Assembly: GCF_039939195.1 (NCBI RefSeq)
Contig: NZ_JBDUUH010000006.1
Coordinates: forward strand, 62,001-126,000
Reading direction: 5' to 3'
Length of the DNA: 64,000 nt
Source of the DNA: Foliimonas ilicis
Lineage (GTDB): Bacteria; Pseudomonadota; Alphaproteobacteria; Rhizobiales; Rhizobiaceae
Shown here: one piece after another, positions 15,581 through 25,392 of the stretch
Position numbering within the stretch: position 1 is the first letter of the stretch
How the letters are laid out: each line of letters begins with the position of its first letter
The notes under the pieces: generated by a model
What the model was told of the DNA's origin: nothing
The model's database searches: none
What the model saw: the letters and a program-made list of their open reading frames with translations, nothing else
Made by a program: the position numbers and the translations under genes

Positions 15581-18555
15581 ATGGCAAAGCGGAAGCTTCT
15601 CAAAGAGCAGGATCGACGGAAGCTTTTCGACATACCAGTCGATGAGGACAGCCTGATCCGACACTATTCGTTGTCACCGGCGGATCGCCTGGAGATCGAA
15701 GCGCGGAGGCGTGAGCATAATCGGCTCGGCTTTGCCATTCAGCTATGTCTGATGCGATATCCGGGCCGAGTGCTCGGAGCAGAAGAGGCCCCGCCTCGCG
15801 CGATGCTCAGATATGTAGCTGACCAAATCAGCGCCGACCCAGAATCATTTGCGCTCTATGCCCGCCGTGAAGAAACTCGTCGCGATCACACGGCTCGCCT
15901 GATGGCGTATCTGAATATGAGAAGCGCGACGGTGCAAGATCGTCGCGCCGCGCTATTGGCCGCAGTTCGGACGGCGGCGATGTCCAACGACGGTGCTGCG
16001 ATAGCCAGTTCCATTGTCACCACATTGCGTGAACGTGGATCTCTTCTGCCCGCAATCGACACGATCGAACGCATCGGCCTTGCCGGCCGTGCTTTAGCCC
16101 GCCGGCAGGCGGAGAGAACTCTGATTGAAGACATTCCGCTCAATGCACTTCAATCATTGGACAGGCTGTTAGAGGTTGATCCGTCGATCGGCCAGACGCG
16201 CTTTCATTGGCTGCGATCGGCACCGGATGCGCCTGGTGCGTCGAACCTTGTCGGGCTGACCGACAGGCTTGCCTTTCTGCGCACGCTGAAGATCGATCCG
16301 AGATTGCAGATGCGGATTTCATCGGGACGATGGGATCAAATGATCCGTGAAGGGAACGCCACGCCGGCATGGCTGGCCAACGACTTCAATGCCAGCCGCC
16401 GGCACGCGCTGATCGTGGCGCAGGTCATCAAACTCAGCCAGAAGCTCACCGACGATGCTGTGACGATGTTCATCAAGCTGATGGGAAGGCTGTTCTCTCA
16501 GGCCAGCAACCGTAAGAAACAACGGCACATGGATTGCAGGCCCGATACCGCCAAGGCGCTGCGCATGTTCCTCGACACGATCACAGCCCTGCAATCGGCG
16601 AACGACTACGGCCAGAATGCATTGGAGGTCCTCGATCAAGAAGTTGGCTGGCACCGGTTGCTCCGAATGAAGCCTGAACTTGAGTCGATGGTCGAGAACA
16701 GCGAGGCATCGTCATTGACTCTGGCGGCTGAGCAATATGCGACCGTCAACAAATATGCCGGTTCGTTTCTGCAGGCGTTCTCGTTCCAATCCGCACGGCG
16801 ACACGATCCGCTCCTTGCGGCAATTTCGCTGCTGAAACGGATCTATGCCGAGAAGCGTCGGACACTTCCAGATCGCGTCCCGCTAACCCACCTCAGCCAA
16901 GCTGATCGTCGGCTTATCGTCGAACAGGGACAGCCTGATCGCCGTCTCTACGAGATTGCGACGCTCGCGATCTTGCGAGACAGACTTCGATCTGCCGACA
17001 TTTGGGTCGACGGCAGCCGATCCTTCCGACCGATCGACGAGTACCTGATGCCGCGGTCGACATTCGCCACGATGAAGGAAGAGGATCGGATCGGATTGGG
17101 CGTCCAAGGTGATGGCGCGGCTTGGCTTGCCGAAGCGCGTCAGATGCTCGACTTCAACCTGAAGCGTCTGGCGCACAGAGCACGGTCCGGAAAGCTCGAA
17201 GGTGTCCGCCTTGAAGCTGGTACCTTAATCGTAACGCCGACCACCGGCGAAGTCCCCGCCGCCGCAGACGAGCTGAATGCTGCGATCAGAAATATGTACC
17301 CAATGGTTGAGGTGCCGGACCTCTCGAGGGAGGTGCACGATTGGACCGGCTTTGCCGATCACTTCACGCACGTCCGCACGGGTGACATTCCGAGAAACGT
17401 CTCGGCCATGCTGGCCGGCGTGCTGGCGGACGCAACCAACCTCGGTCCGAAGCGAATGGCGAGCGCATCCAAAGGCATCAGCGCTCACCAGATCGGCTGG
17501 ATGCGCACATTCCACGCCCGGTCGGAGACCTATCGTGCCGCGCAAGCATGCATCACCGATGCGCACACCCGACATCCGCATTCTCGCCTCTGGGGCAACG
17601 GCACGACATCTTCGTCAGATGGCCAATTCTTCCGCGCGAGCGACCGAGCCGCAAAGCGCGGCGACGTCAATCTGCACTACGGTAGCGAACCGGGCTCGAA
17701 GTTTTACAGCCATTTGTCCGACCAGTATGGCTACTTCAGCATCTTGCCGATCAGCCCCACCGAAAGCGAGGCGGCCTATGTGCTCGATGGACTGTTCGAT
17801 CAGGACACGGTTCTCGACATCCAGGAACACTTCACCGATACAGGCGGTGCAAGCGATCACGTCTTCGGGCTGTTTACCCTGATCGGAAAGCGGTTCTCAC
17901 CGCGACTGCGGAACCTAAAGGACAGGAAGTTCCACACGTTCGAGAAGGGCGATACATATCCGGCACTGTCGAACCATATCGGAGCACCGATCAACACCAC
18001 TCTGATTCTCGACCATTGGGACGATCTGCTCCATTTGGCGGCGTCGATCACGGCGCGGTCCGTGGTGCCGTCAACGATTCTAAAGAAGCTGTCAGCATCC
18101 CCAAAGCAAAGCCAACTCGCAAGGGCGCTACGGGAACTCGGTCGCATCGAGCGGTCGCTGTTCATGATCGAATGGTATTCGAGCCCGGCATTGCGTCGGC
18201 GTTGCCAAGCCGGCCTCAACAAAGGAGAGGCCGCGCATAAGCTGAAGCGTGCCGTTTTCTTCCACGAGCGCGGAGAGATTCGAGACCGATCGTTCGAAAG
18301 TCAGGCCTTCCGCGCCTCCGGTCTCAACCTCGTTGTCAGCGCGATCGTACACTGGAACACGATCTATATCGACGGGCCGTCACGCACTTACGCAGTGTGC
18401 GTCTCGAAATTCCTGATCAACTGCTCAGGCACATCTCGCCACTGAGTTGGGAACACATCAATCTGACCGGCATCTACACCTGGGACAGCGAGCAGCATCT
18501 GCCGGAAGGTTTCCGATCGCTGAGACTCCCGGCTGGGCTACGGCGAGCCGCATGA
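15581..18555 (+). pseudogene. tnpA: Tn3-family transposase tnpA, frameshifted near the 3' end
   Basis: A DDE transposase of about 990 residues: N-terminal DUF4158 region (residues 1-170), a long helical middle, and the C-terminal catalytic domain (GTTSSSDGQFFRASDRAAK, YGYFSILPISPTESEAAYVL, HIGAPINTTLILDHWDDLL). The open frame stops early at 18445; from about 18373, where GACGGGCC stands for an expected GACCGGGCC, the adjacent frame carries the normal ending LSWEHINLTGIYTWDSEQHL to a stop at 18553-18555. Loss of one base thus removes the last 60 residues. Either it is a true inactivating mutation or a sequencing error. Confidence 0.88.
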
Positions 18556-18600
18556 GTTCGTGATCCGTTCGACCTTAGCGTACGATTTCGCACTGCTCTT

Positions 18601-19987
18601 CTGTGGTTGCCGTCCGTTGTGCAAGTCGTTTCTGACCTTTTTGGCGTGCGATCGAGTGCGGTCTTCTGTCAGGCCTTCGCTCGCGGCACTTTCAGAAGCC
18701 GCTGGCCAGTATGGTGATCTGCGGATCAGGTCCAAATCTTGTTCCCGAGTTCTGAGCTCCAAGAGCTGTACTGGTTTTCCCAATCCCGATCGGTTCGATC
18801 ATGCGCCCATTCAGGTCATCGACTTCTCACACCTCCTTGCCGGCGCTGGCTATTTGCGGTCAGCTTCCTGTCACGCCGTCACAGCCGAGGCCGGGTTTCG
18901 ATAATCTTCCTGCTTGGTCAGCATGGCCCATATTTTCCGAGCCATTTTGTTTGCCAGTGCGATCGCCACCAGCATTCTCGGCTTCCTGGCGAGCATCCGC
19001 GAAAGCCATGATCCTTGCGCAGGCGGTTTGCGGCTCGCCCACCTAACGCGGGCCATCGCACCGATGATCAGTAGCCTGCGGATGTCGGCCTGTCCGGCCT
19101 TCGATACACGGCCGAGCCGCTCCTTTCCGCCTGACGAGAACTGCCGGGGAACGAGACCGAGCCAAGCGGCAAAATCTCGGCCGCACCGGAAGTTTTCCAT
19201 CGCTGGCGCGAAAGCCTCGACGGCCAGTGCGATCACCGGTCCCACGCCCGGCATGGTCTGAAGCCGGCGCGCGACTTCGCTCTGTCGGGACAGTTCTGCG
19301 AGTTTCCTGGTTTTCTCCTCGATCCAGTTCGACTTCTCTGCGATCTGGGCCAGAAGATCGCGGCACTCTTCCCTCACAAGTTCGGGCAGGTCAATTTCGG
19401 TATCCTCGACAATCGCCTCAACGCGTTTGATATGACCGATCCCGAGCGGAATGACTTGCCCATATTCGTAAAGAACGGCGCGCAGAGCGTTCACCAATTC
19501 CGTTCGCTGGCGGACGGTACGCTCGCGCGCCCGGAACAGAACCGCTCGAGCTTGCTGATCCGGCGTCTTGGGTTTGACGAAACGCATCTCGGGCTGACGC
19601 GCCGCAATGGCGATTGCCTCGGCATCGGCCGCGTCATTCTTTTGTCGCTTCACGAAAGGGCGCACATATTGCGGCGCGATCAGCTTGACCTCATGGCCAA
19701 CCTTGACCAACTCGCGCGCCCAGAAATGGGCGCTGCCGCAGGCTTCCATGATCACAAGCGCTGGCGGCTGTTGCGACATGAACCGCAAGAATTGCCCTCG
19801 CGACAGCTTCTTGCGGAACTTCATGTCGCCTGCCATCGACGCACCATGTAGCTGGAAAACGTTCTTTGCCAGATCCACTCCGATCATCATATCTTTCATC
19901 TTGCCGTCTTCTCCGTCCTGTGGCCTACACCACATCAACTTGGCACATTGCGATGCCGTTAGGGGAGGACGGCAACCACCCCATCTT
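18601..19987 (-). mobile_element. IS110-family (IS1111-like) insertion sequence inside the Tn3 terminal repeat
   Basis: An element of about 1.39 kb lies between the two halves of the transposon's right terminal repeat. A subterminal inverted repeat of 13 bases, GTGGTTGCCGTCC, is at 18603-18615 and in complement at 19967-19979. The trinucleotide CTT flanks the insert on both sides, so the exact ends are ambiguous by three bases. It encodes one transposase on the minus strand. Some IS110 elements (IS4321, IS5075) are known to target Tn21-type terminal repeats, and this position fits that habit. Confidence 0.82.
18871..19899 (-). CDS. IS110/IS1111 family transposase (DEDD)
   Basis: A 342-residue transposase with the RuvC-like DEDD N-terminal domain (MIGVDLAKNVFQLHG, then VIMEACGSAHFWARE and FVKRQKNDAADAEAIAIA) and the C-terminal transposase_20 domain (LQTMPGVGPVIALAVEAFAP and FAAWLGLVPRQFSSGGKERL). 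ATG 19899 gives the standard family start; the longer frame upstream is not coding. Length and domain order are complete, so it may be active. Confidence 0.92.
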   Translation of the reverse strand: MKDMMIGVDLAKNVFQLHGASMAGDMKFRKKLSRGQFLRFMSQQPPALVIMEACGSAHFWARELVKVGHEVKLIAPQYVRPFVKRQKNDAADAEAIAIAARQPEMRFVKPKTPDQQARAVLFRARERTVRQRTELVNALRAVLYEYGQVIPLGIGHIKRVEAIVEDTEIDLPELVREECRDLLAQIAEKSNWIEEKTRKLAELSRQSEVARRLQTMPGVGPVIALAVEAFAPAMENFRCGRDFAAWLGLVPRQFSSGGKERLGRVSKAGQADIRRLLIIGAMARVRWASRKPPAQGSWLSRMLARKPRMLVAIALANKMARKIWAMLTKQEDYRNPASAVTA

Positions 19988-20001
19988 GTTCTGACCCCTA
20001 G

Positions 20002-20039
20002 AGGGCATCGCGTTGAAAGTACGCTAAACAACTCCAAGG
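20002..20039 (+). repeat. Probable terminal repeat of a second Tn3-family relic
   Basis: Immediately outside the first transposon, AGGGCATCGCGTTGAAAGTA followed by CGCTAAA resembles a decayed Tn3-type 38-bp repeat ending in TACGCTAA. It stands in the right place and orientation to be the end of the transposon whose tnpA tail follows at 20061-20513. Confidence 0.4.
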
Positions 20040-20060
20040 GTGAACGGGTGAGGAACGTCG

Positions 20061-20513
20061 TCATGCCGCCCGCTTTTTGGACGAGAGGTTGAGCAGCTTT
20101 CGGTTCGTTGCCAACGCGGCGCGATCCGAGTGAAAATCGCCGGAGAAGGCGATATGCTCCCATCCTACCGGCGACGTGTGAGCCAGGAGGTCATCCGGAA
20201 CGAATTCGCCCGTTGATCGCAGATGGGCCACGGCGTCGGCCATATAGGTGGAATTCCAGTAGACGATTGCTGCGATGACGAGATTCAGTCCAGAGGCGCG
20301 GTATTGCTGTGCCTCGTGGCTGCGATCAATGATACAGCCTTGCCGGACCGTGCAGATTGCGTGGGTGAGCACATGACGCTGTTCACTCTTGTTGAGCCCG
20401 GCCTGGCAGCGTCGGCGAAGCGACGGATTTTCCAGCCAGTCGAGCATGAACAGGGTGCGCTCGATCTTGCCGATTTCCTGTAAGGCGATAGCAGTTCTAG
20501 ACTTGTGCCTCGT
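20061..20513 (-). pseudogene. Second Tn3-family transposase, C-terminal fragment
   Basis: About 150 residues of the catalytic C-terminus: ALQEIGKIERTLFMLDWLEN, SLRRRCQAGLNKSEQRHVL, QYRASGLNLVIAAIVYWNST, and the ending SPVGWEHIAFSGDF. It is clearly different in sequence from the tnpA at 15581, so it derives from another element. The N-terminal 85 percent is missing and the fragment abuts an SDR/epimerase remnant. Confidence 0.85.
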
Positions 20514-20590
20514 CGACGGGAAGTTTGAGGCCTTTTCCATCAATCGCGTTTGTCACTTTTATACTCGTGGCATAGTGCGAACGGAATATC

Positions 20591-20761
20591 CCTTTGGCCT
20601 CGCTGACCCTTGAGGAGGCCAGAGCGCATTTTGGCGGCCTAGCAACATGGGTGACCGGCGCGGGTGTCGCTTCGAGCAAGAAAACCCAGGCGTTACTTGG
20701 TTGGACTCCGCGGGAAATCGGCCTTCTCGCTGATATCGATCGTCCCGAATACTACGCCTGA
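20591..20761 (+). pseudogene. NAD-dependent epimerase/dehydratase-like protein, C-terminal remnant
   Basis: The plus strand encodes LTLEEARAHFGGLATWVTGA, then SSKKTQALLGWTPREIGLL and DRPEYYA before a TGA, the characteristic end of extended SDR (epimerase-type) proteins. The N-terminal part is absent, replaced by the Tn3 relic. Confidence 0.7.
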
Positions 20762-20830
20762 GTTTAGTCCAGTGTTCGGCTTCGCGAGCCTTGCGATTCC
20801 ACCCTTCGATTTGAAGAAAAGGACCTGATC

Positions 20831-21274
20831 ATGCAGAATGATCGTATTGACACCATGACAGCCGTAAACGCCCCGGAAGAGACTTTTACCGGCAGTGTAA
20901 TTATCAGCGGCTACTTTCGCCGCGAGGTCCCAAGCCGTCTGGCCGGGGCGACCGTAAACTTCTCGCCCGGTTCGCGGACGCCCTGGAAGGTAAACTCCTT
21001 GGGACAGACCCTGATCGTGACGAAGGGTGCCGGTTTGGCAAAGGTCGAAGGTGGTGAGGCCGTCGAGCTACAATCCGGCGACATCATATGGTTTCCGCCC
21101 GGATGTCGACATTGGGAAGGCGCCAAGCCACAAACCTCGCTGATCTACGTCGCAATCCACGAAATCGAGAGCAACTCAGGCGTCGAGTTCGAGGAGAAGG
21201 TTTCTGATGAAGAATACCATCGGGCTGTCAGCTCCCTGAAGCGCATTCAACGCGATCGTGGCAGGTGTGCGTGA
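20831..21274 (+). CDS. Cupin-domain protein
   Basis: A 147-residue single-domain cupin: two conserved cupin motifs around ATVNFSPGSRTPWKVNSLGQ and LQSGDIIWFPPGCRHWEGAK. The first motif lacks the usual two histidines (TPWKVN), while His in CRHWEG is kept, so metal binding may be altered. Cupins of this shape accompany carboxymuconolactone decarboxylases and quinone/aldehyde detoxification genes. AAGGA eight bases upstream supports ATG 20831. It follows an epimerase remnant on the same strand. Confidence 0.8.
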   Translation: MQNDRIDTMTAVNAPEETFTGSVIISGYFRREVPSRLAGATVNFSPGSRTPWKVNSLGQTLIVTKGAGLAKVEGGEAVELQSGDIIWFPPGCRHWEGAKPQTSLIYVAIHEIESNSGVEFEEKVSDEEYHRAVSSLKRIQRDRGRCA

Positions 21275-21449
21275 TCTCACCACGGAGGCCGCGGACGCAC
21301 TGCGCAACAATGGCGTAGGGGTTCCTAGTGACCTCTCTGTTCGACAGTGACCTGGAAACGGCCATCATCTTCTAGCCATAACTATGGCACTGACTCTCCC
21401 GAAAAATAAAGCTCTTCGGCATCCTGGGGCCATCTGGATCGCTTCTCGA

Positions 21450-22412
21450 TCAGGGATAATTGACCCCACCTGTCGCACGGCGCGGTTGCGTATGATCTTC
21501 GGGTAGCGGGATGAAGTCCGCCTCGTCACCCGGTACCGTGTCGAAGCGACCGCGTGCCCATTCTTCTTTGGCGGCCTCGATCCGCTCAAGACGCGATGAG
21601 ACAAAGTTCCACCAGATGTAGCGGGGGCCGCCCATCGGCGCGCCTCCGAATAGCATGAAGCGTGCGTCTGACTTTGCCTTGATGGTGATCGGATCTTCTG
21701 GGCGCAGCACTAGGAGCTGCGCCGGCTCGAAGCTGTCGCCAGCCACCTCGATTTCGCCTGAAATCGTGTAAAGCGCGCGTTCCTCATAGGAGGGGTCGAT
21801 CGGCATCGATCGCCCGGCCGCAAGTTGCACGTCGGCGTAAAGCGTCTGGGACGCGGTTCGCAATGGCGATGTCTCGCCGAAGGCACTTCCCGCGATAAGC
21901 CGCGCCTTCACGCCGTCCGCGTCGATCAGTGGCAGCGCCTCGGCGCCGTGATGCAGGAATGCCGGATCGTCCTCTTCCCGGTCCTCGGGCAGTGCCATCC
22001 ACGTCTGAATGCCGAACAGGCGCTGTCCGTCGCGGCGCCGATCGAGACTGGTGCGCTCCGAGTGGACAATTCCACGCCCCGCGCGCATCCAATTGACTGC
22101 GCCGGGCTGGATGGCCTGTTCGGTACCGAGGCTATCACGATGCAGTATCTCGCCTTCGAAGAGATAGGTCAGCGTCGCGAGGTTGATGTGCGGATGCGGA
22201 CGAACGTCTATGCCTTGATCGGTCAGAAACTCTGCCGGTCCCATCTGATCGAAGAAGATAAAGGGGCCGACCATCTGGCGCTTGGTCGACGGCAACGCTC
22301 GACGAACCATCATCTCCCCCAGATCGACCGCGCGTGGCACGATCAGCGTTTCGATGGCCTCAGCGCTTGCGCGGTCGCCAAGTTTGGGATCGGGTTGTGG
22401 GCTCCAGCTCAT
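21450..22412 (-). CDS. Pirin family protein
   Basis: A 320-residue bicupin of the pirin family. The N-terminal cupin has the iron-ligand pattern HPHINLATLTYLFEGEILHRD, followed by MRAGRGIVHSE; the C-terminal cupin (ALYTISGEIEVAGDSF, LFGGAPMGGPRYIWWNFVSS) is typical. Bacterial pirins have quercetinase-like or redox-regulatory roles; the function here is not evident. It is transcribed in the same direction as the DUF5996 and DUF985 genes upstream, with a short gap. Confidence 0.92.
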   Translation of the reverse strand: MSWSPQPDPKLGDRASAEAIETLIVPRAVDLGEMMVRRALPSTKRQMVGPFIFFDQMGPAEFLTDQGIDVRPHPHINLATLTYLFEGEILHRDSLGTEQAIQPGAVNWMRAGRGIVHSERTSLDRRRDGQRLFGIQTWMALPEDREEDDPAFLHHGAEALPLIDADGVKARLIAGSAFGETSPLRTASQTLYADVQLAAGRSMPIDPSYEERALYTISGEIEVAGDSFEPAQLLVLRPEDPITIKAKSDARFMLFGGAPMGGPRYIWWNFVSSRLERIEAAKEEWARGRFDTVPGDEADFIPLPEDHTQPRRATGGVNYP

Positions 22413-22454
22413 AGAAGTTCTCCGCTTTCGTTTTAGTTTGCCGTAACGTTTGGT

Positions 22455-23405
22455 TCAGTCCTGCACTTTGCGTGGCACCCGCGGCATCCCGGATTCGCAT
22501 TCGAGGGCCTGCCGGTCCCATCCACCTGTATCCGCGGCTGCTTCATAGGTCGTGCGCAGGAACCGCATGAGATCGCCCTCGGGATCCTCGCTGTTCCGCA
22601 CTGCTTCGTAGGGCAGAAGGAATTCGCCCAATGTCTCATCGAACCGCGCGGCTTCCGGTTCTACCGATCTGTCGGCAAAGCCAGACGGGGCCGGGTAGGC
22701 GTATGAATAGAACATCGGCTCGTCCACGCCTCCGCCGCCGGGCCAGAATCCGGCCGAGGATACCTCGTGGCTGTAAGCTTCTACGGCGACATCGTCGGGC
22801 AGCGCCGGCGCACCGCCTGGATGGCGCGGCGCCTTGCGGCCAGAAAACCGCGTCACTGCCAGATCGAAGGAGCCCCAGAACAGGTGGACCGGCGAGACCT
22901 TTCCTAAAAACCCAGTACTGAAGCGTTTAAACACTCGGTCGATCCTGACCAATGCTCGATGGAAATTTGCAACCGCCTCCTTATCGTAAGGTCGCAGCGC
23001 GGTATCTTCAGCGAACGGGACCGGGTCCGGGACTTCGTTCGGCGTGCCGTGAATGGCCATGCTCCCGCCCAGCCCTGTGACCAGGACTGTCGTCCGGTCC
23101 AAAAACTCTGCGACGCTCATTTCTTCCAGCGGAAAGCTGTCACGCACGCCGTTGTTTTCGCCGATAAGAACGTGGTCGTAAAAATCGAACGTCAAAGTGA
23201 TACCGATTTCGCCATCAGGCACGAGGCCTGTCGTTAGACCACGGGGCGTTACGTATAGTGTGACGTGCCACGAATGCTTGTCCCATGGAGTATGAGACAA
23301 ACGATATTTGCCAACGATCTGAGTCCAGAGATGCAGTGCGCTGCATGTCTGCGCCCAACCGGCGTAAGGCAATTCTGGCCAGTTATTTTGTTTTTGTCTG
23401 CTCAT
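22455..23405 (-). CDS. DUF5996 family protein
   Basis: A 316-residue soluble protein matching DUF5996: it begins WPELPYAGWAQTCSALHLWT and has the typical SWHVTLYVTPRGLTTG, VSPVHLFWGSFDLAVTRFSG and FWPGGGG segments; function is unknown. ATG 23405 overlaps the stop of the cupin gene (ATGA), indicating translational coupling; an earlier in-frame start would lie inside that gene. Confidence 0.85.
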   Translation of the reverse strand: MSRQKQNNWPELPYAGWAQTCSALHLWTQIVGKYRLSHTPWDKHSWHVTLYVTPRGLTTGLVPDGEIGITLTFDFYDHVLIGENNGVRDSFPLEEMSVAEFLDRTTVLVTGLGGSMAIHGTPNEVPDPVPFAEDTALRPYDKEAVANFHRALVRIDRVFKRFSTGFLGKVSPVHLFWGSFDLAVTRFSGRKAPRHPGGAPALPDDVAVEAYSHEVSSAGFWPGGGGVDEPMFYSYAYPAPSGFADRSVEPEAARFDETLGEFLLPYEAVRNSEDPEGDLMRFLRTTYEAAADTGGWDRQALECESGMPRVPRKVQD

Positions 23406-23842
23406 CCAATCGACTCCATGTTTTGATGTGCAAGGGCTGTTGATGGAGCCCATTCTGGCAGCGCCAGTTCAAAGCCTTTGAACTCGAAGCCAGGCGCAAC
23501 AACGCAGCTGACAAGAACCCATCCGCTTTCTGCAGCCGCCGCTTGCCACTTTCTCTCCGGGACTAACGCCTGCAGCTGCTGTCCTTCGCCTATCTGATCG
23601 CCCAAGTGGATTTCACTTTCTGATTCGATCCTTAGCGTCAGAGACGCGCCGGCATGCCACAACCACAATTCGGATGCATCCAACCGGTGCCAGTGGGATC
23701 GCTCGCCTTCGGCGAGCAAGAATAAGATTGCTGTCATAACCGACCGGCCATCCGGCCCCACAGGAAGACGGAACGTTTCCCGATAATGACCTCCCTCTGG
23801 ATGGGGTATGAGCCCATGACGGCGTATGAGGTCCACGTGCAT
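23402..23842 (-). CDS. Cupin DUF985 (cupin_5) protein
   Basis: A 146-residue cupin with the DUF985 signature: LIPHPEGGHYRETFR at the start, LFLLAEGERSHWHRLDASEL around the metal site, and VSCVVAPGFEFKGFELA at the end. The family is related to sugar epimerase-type cupins but has no firm assignment. It is the first gene of a probable DUF985/DUF5996/pirin operon. Confidence 0.88.
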   Translation of the reverse strand: MHVDLIRRHGLIPHPEGGHYRETFRLPVGPDGRSVMTAILFLLAEGERSHWHRLDASELWLWHAGASLTLRIESESEIHLGDQIGEGQQLQALVPERKWQAAAAESGWVLVSCVVAPGFEFKGFELALPEWAPSTALAHQNMESIG

Positions 23843-23997
23843 TTGCTGTCACTCCTTTGGGCCGCATCAAGTGATAATGTTTTTGCATCCACTTCATGCA
23901 CGACCGCCTCGAGATCTGCACCGATCGTGCCCGCCGCCGAACGCAATCGAAGCGAAGGGCGCAGGCCCGTTGCGCGAATCCGTTATCTACAACAACC

Positions 23998-24720
23998 TTA
24001 CCAAGCAGCTTCCTTAATCAGGTCCGCGACAATCTCCGGTCGCGAGACCATCACGACATGTGATGCACCTTCAACCACGGCCGTTCGCTTTGAGCCGGCG
24101 CGGTCGGCCATGAACTGTAGGGCCATGGCTGGTATATTCTTGTCGCCGTCACCGTAAACAAAATAGGATGGCAGCGATTTCCAAGCTGGCTCACCGGATT
24201 TTTCCGTCAGTGCCGCTTCAGCAATAGGCCGTTGGCCGGCGGCCATCAGCGCAGTCACCTCGGGCGGAACATCGTGAGCGAATTGATCGTGGAACTTCGC
24301 CTGATCGATATAGAGGTCAACGCCACCAACGGTGAGCTGGACCGGGGGGGCGAGGGCTTCACCAAGCGTTCCGCCCGGAAACTTGCCAGCGAGCTCAATC
24401 GCAGCTTCGCCGAAATCCGGCGCGAAGGCGGCGACGTAGACTAGCGATTTGACGTTGTTATTCCCACTCGCCGCGTTGGAGATGACTTGTCCGCCGTAGG
24501 AATGACCAACCAGCACGACTGCGCCTTCGACACTGGCGATGACATCAGAAACCTGGCGCGCGTCGTTGGACAGGCTTCGCAGTGGATTAGCGACTGCCAC
24601 GGTTGCATATCCATCGCGTTGGAGATTGGCGATAACAGCGTTCCAACTCGACGAGTCGGCAAATGCCCCATGCACGAGAACGATTGTGGGTTTGTCTGGA
24701 TTCGCGTCAATTCTGGACAT
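23998..24720 (-). CDS. Alpha/beta hydrolase (EstC/pyrethroid-hydrolase-like)
   Basis: A 240-residue cytoplasmic alpha/beta hydrolase. VLVHGAFADSSSWNAVI gives the oxyanion region, VGHSYGG the nucleophile Ser74, and the late GASHVVMVSRPE the catalytic His; an Asp in VYGDGDKNIPAM completes the triad. Small ester or hydroxynitrile-lyase-like substrates are typical. The RidA gene lies 179 bases upstream on the same strand, a common pairing. Confidence 0.88.
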   Translation of the reverse strand: MSRIDANPDKPTIVLVHGAFADSSSWNAVIANLQRDGYATVAVANPLRSLSNDARQVSDVIASVEGAVVLVGHSYGGQVISNAASGNNNVKSLVYVAAFAPDFGEAAIELAGKFPGGTLGEALAPPVQLTVGGVDLYIDQAKFHDQFAHDVPPEVTALMAAGQRPIAEAALTEKSGEPAWKSLPSYFVYGDGDKNIPAMALQFMADRAGSKRTAVVEGASHVVMVSRPEIVADLIKEAAW

Positions 24721-24899
24721 GACATCTCTTTCAAATATTCGCTTTTGCGACTCTGTGGGGCTAAGGCATCCACAAATAGAAATGACGAGCAGGCTGTTGG
24801 AGGCGAGAGCGCCAGCGAACTTCCCAGCACGTCACGGATCACGCCCATTCCCGCGGAGGCGCGTAGGTCACAATGCTGGGTGGTGGGAGATGATCGGGG

Positions 24900-25358
24900 T
24901 CAGTTTACGGAGCGATCGATCACCGCGCGGAACGTGACCTCGACGAGTTGCACCGGTTGAGCCAGCGTGGATACGCCAACGATGCTGCTCGCGCATCCAG
25001 GTACTTCGCTACCATACATCTCCTTGCGAACCTTGGCAGCGGCAGCGAACCCCGCAGGCATATCCAGAACGAACAAAGCCTCTTCCACTACATCGTCCAG
25101 CGTTGCCCCAAATTTGGCGAGGAGCTTTTTGGCGTTCACGTATGATTGGCGAATCTGCGGCTCCATTTGGTTGTAGTTGACGGGTCTTCCATCCCCATCA
25201 AGTTCTGCCGGAGCAATAAAGTTACCTTCGCTGTCATGGCTCAATTGTCCTGACAGGTAAATCGTATCCTTGACCTGAATCGCCTGGTTGTAACCAAAGC
25301 CGGTTTCCCAAGGCACACCGTGGTTCGCAAACTTCTTGTCCAATCTCGTATCGGTCAT
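24900..25358 (-). CDS. RidA family protein
   Basis: A 152-residue Rid-superfamily protein (YLSGQLSHDSEG, VNAKKLLAKFGATLDDVVEE, PGCASSIVGVSTLAQPVQLV). The arginine that lets RidA proper deaminate imines is not seen in the usual RTT context (here GCASSIVGVS), so it belongs to another Rid subgroup with uncertain activity. AAAGGGA seven bases before ATG 25358 fixes the start. Confidence 0.85.
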   Translation of the reverse strand: MTDTRLDKKFANHGVPWETGFGYNQAIQVKDTIYLSGQLSHDSEGNFIAPAELDGDGRPVNYNQMEPQIRQSYVNAKKLLAKFGATLDDVVEEALFVLDMPAGFAAAAKVRKEMYGSEVPGCASSIVGVSTLAQPVQLVEVTFRAVIDRSVN

Positions 25359-25392
25359 AGTGGTCCCTTTTGGTTGTGATGTTCGTTGAGTA

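Larger units (their letters stand above)
15405..19998 (+). mobile_element. Tn3-family transposon (tnpA only), interrupted by an IS110-family element
   Basis: The left 38-bp terminal repeat is 15405-15442 (GGGGTCAGAACAAGAGCAGT and on to TACGCTAAG). The right repeat is split: its inner 24 bases run up to about 18600 and its outer 14 bases (CTTGTTCTGACCCC) are 19985-19998. Rejoined, the two ends differ at one of 38 positions. Without the insert the transposon is about 3.2 kb and holds only tnpA; no resolvase, res site or passenger gene is visible. No 5-bp target duplication is seen (AATTT left, TAGAG right), so one end has probably been rearranged since insertion. Confidence 0.85.

Noticed and set aside
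15405..19998. Direct 5-bp target duplication around the Tn3-family transposon
   Set aside because: Flanking bases AATTT and TAGAG differ, so I do not claim one.
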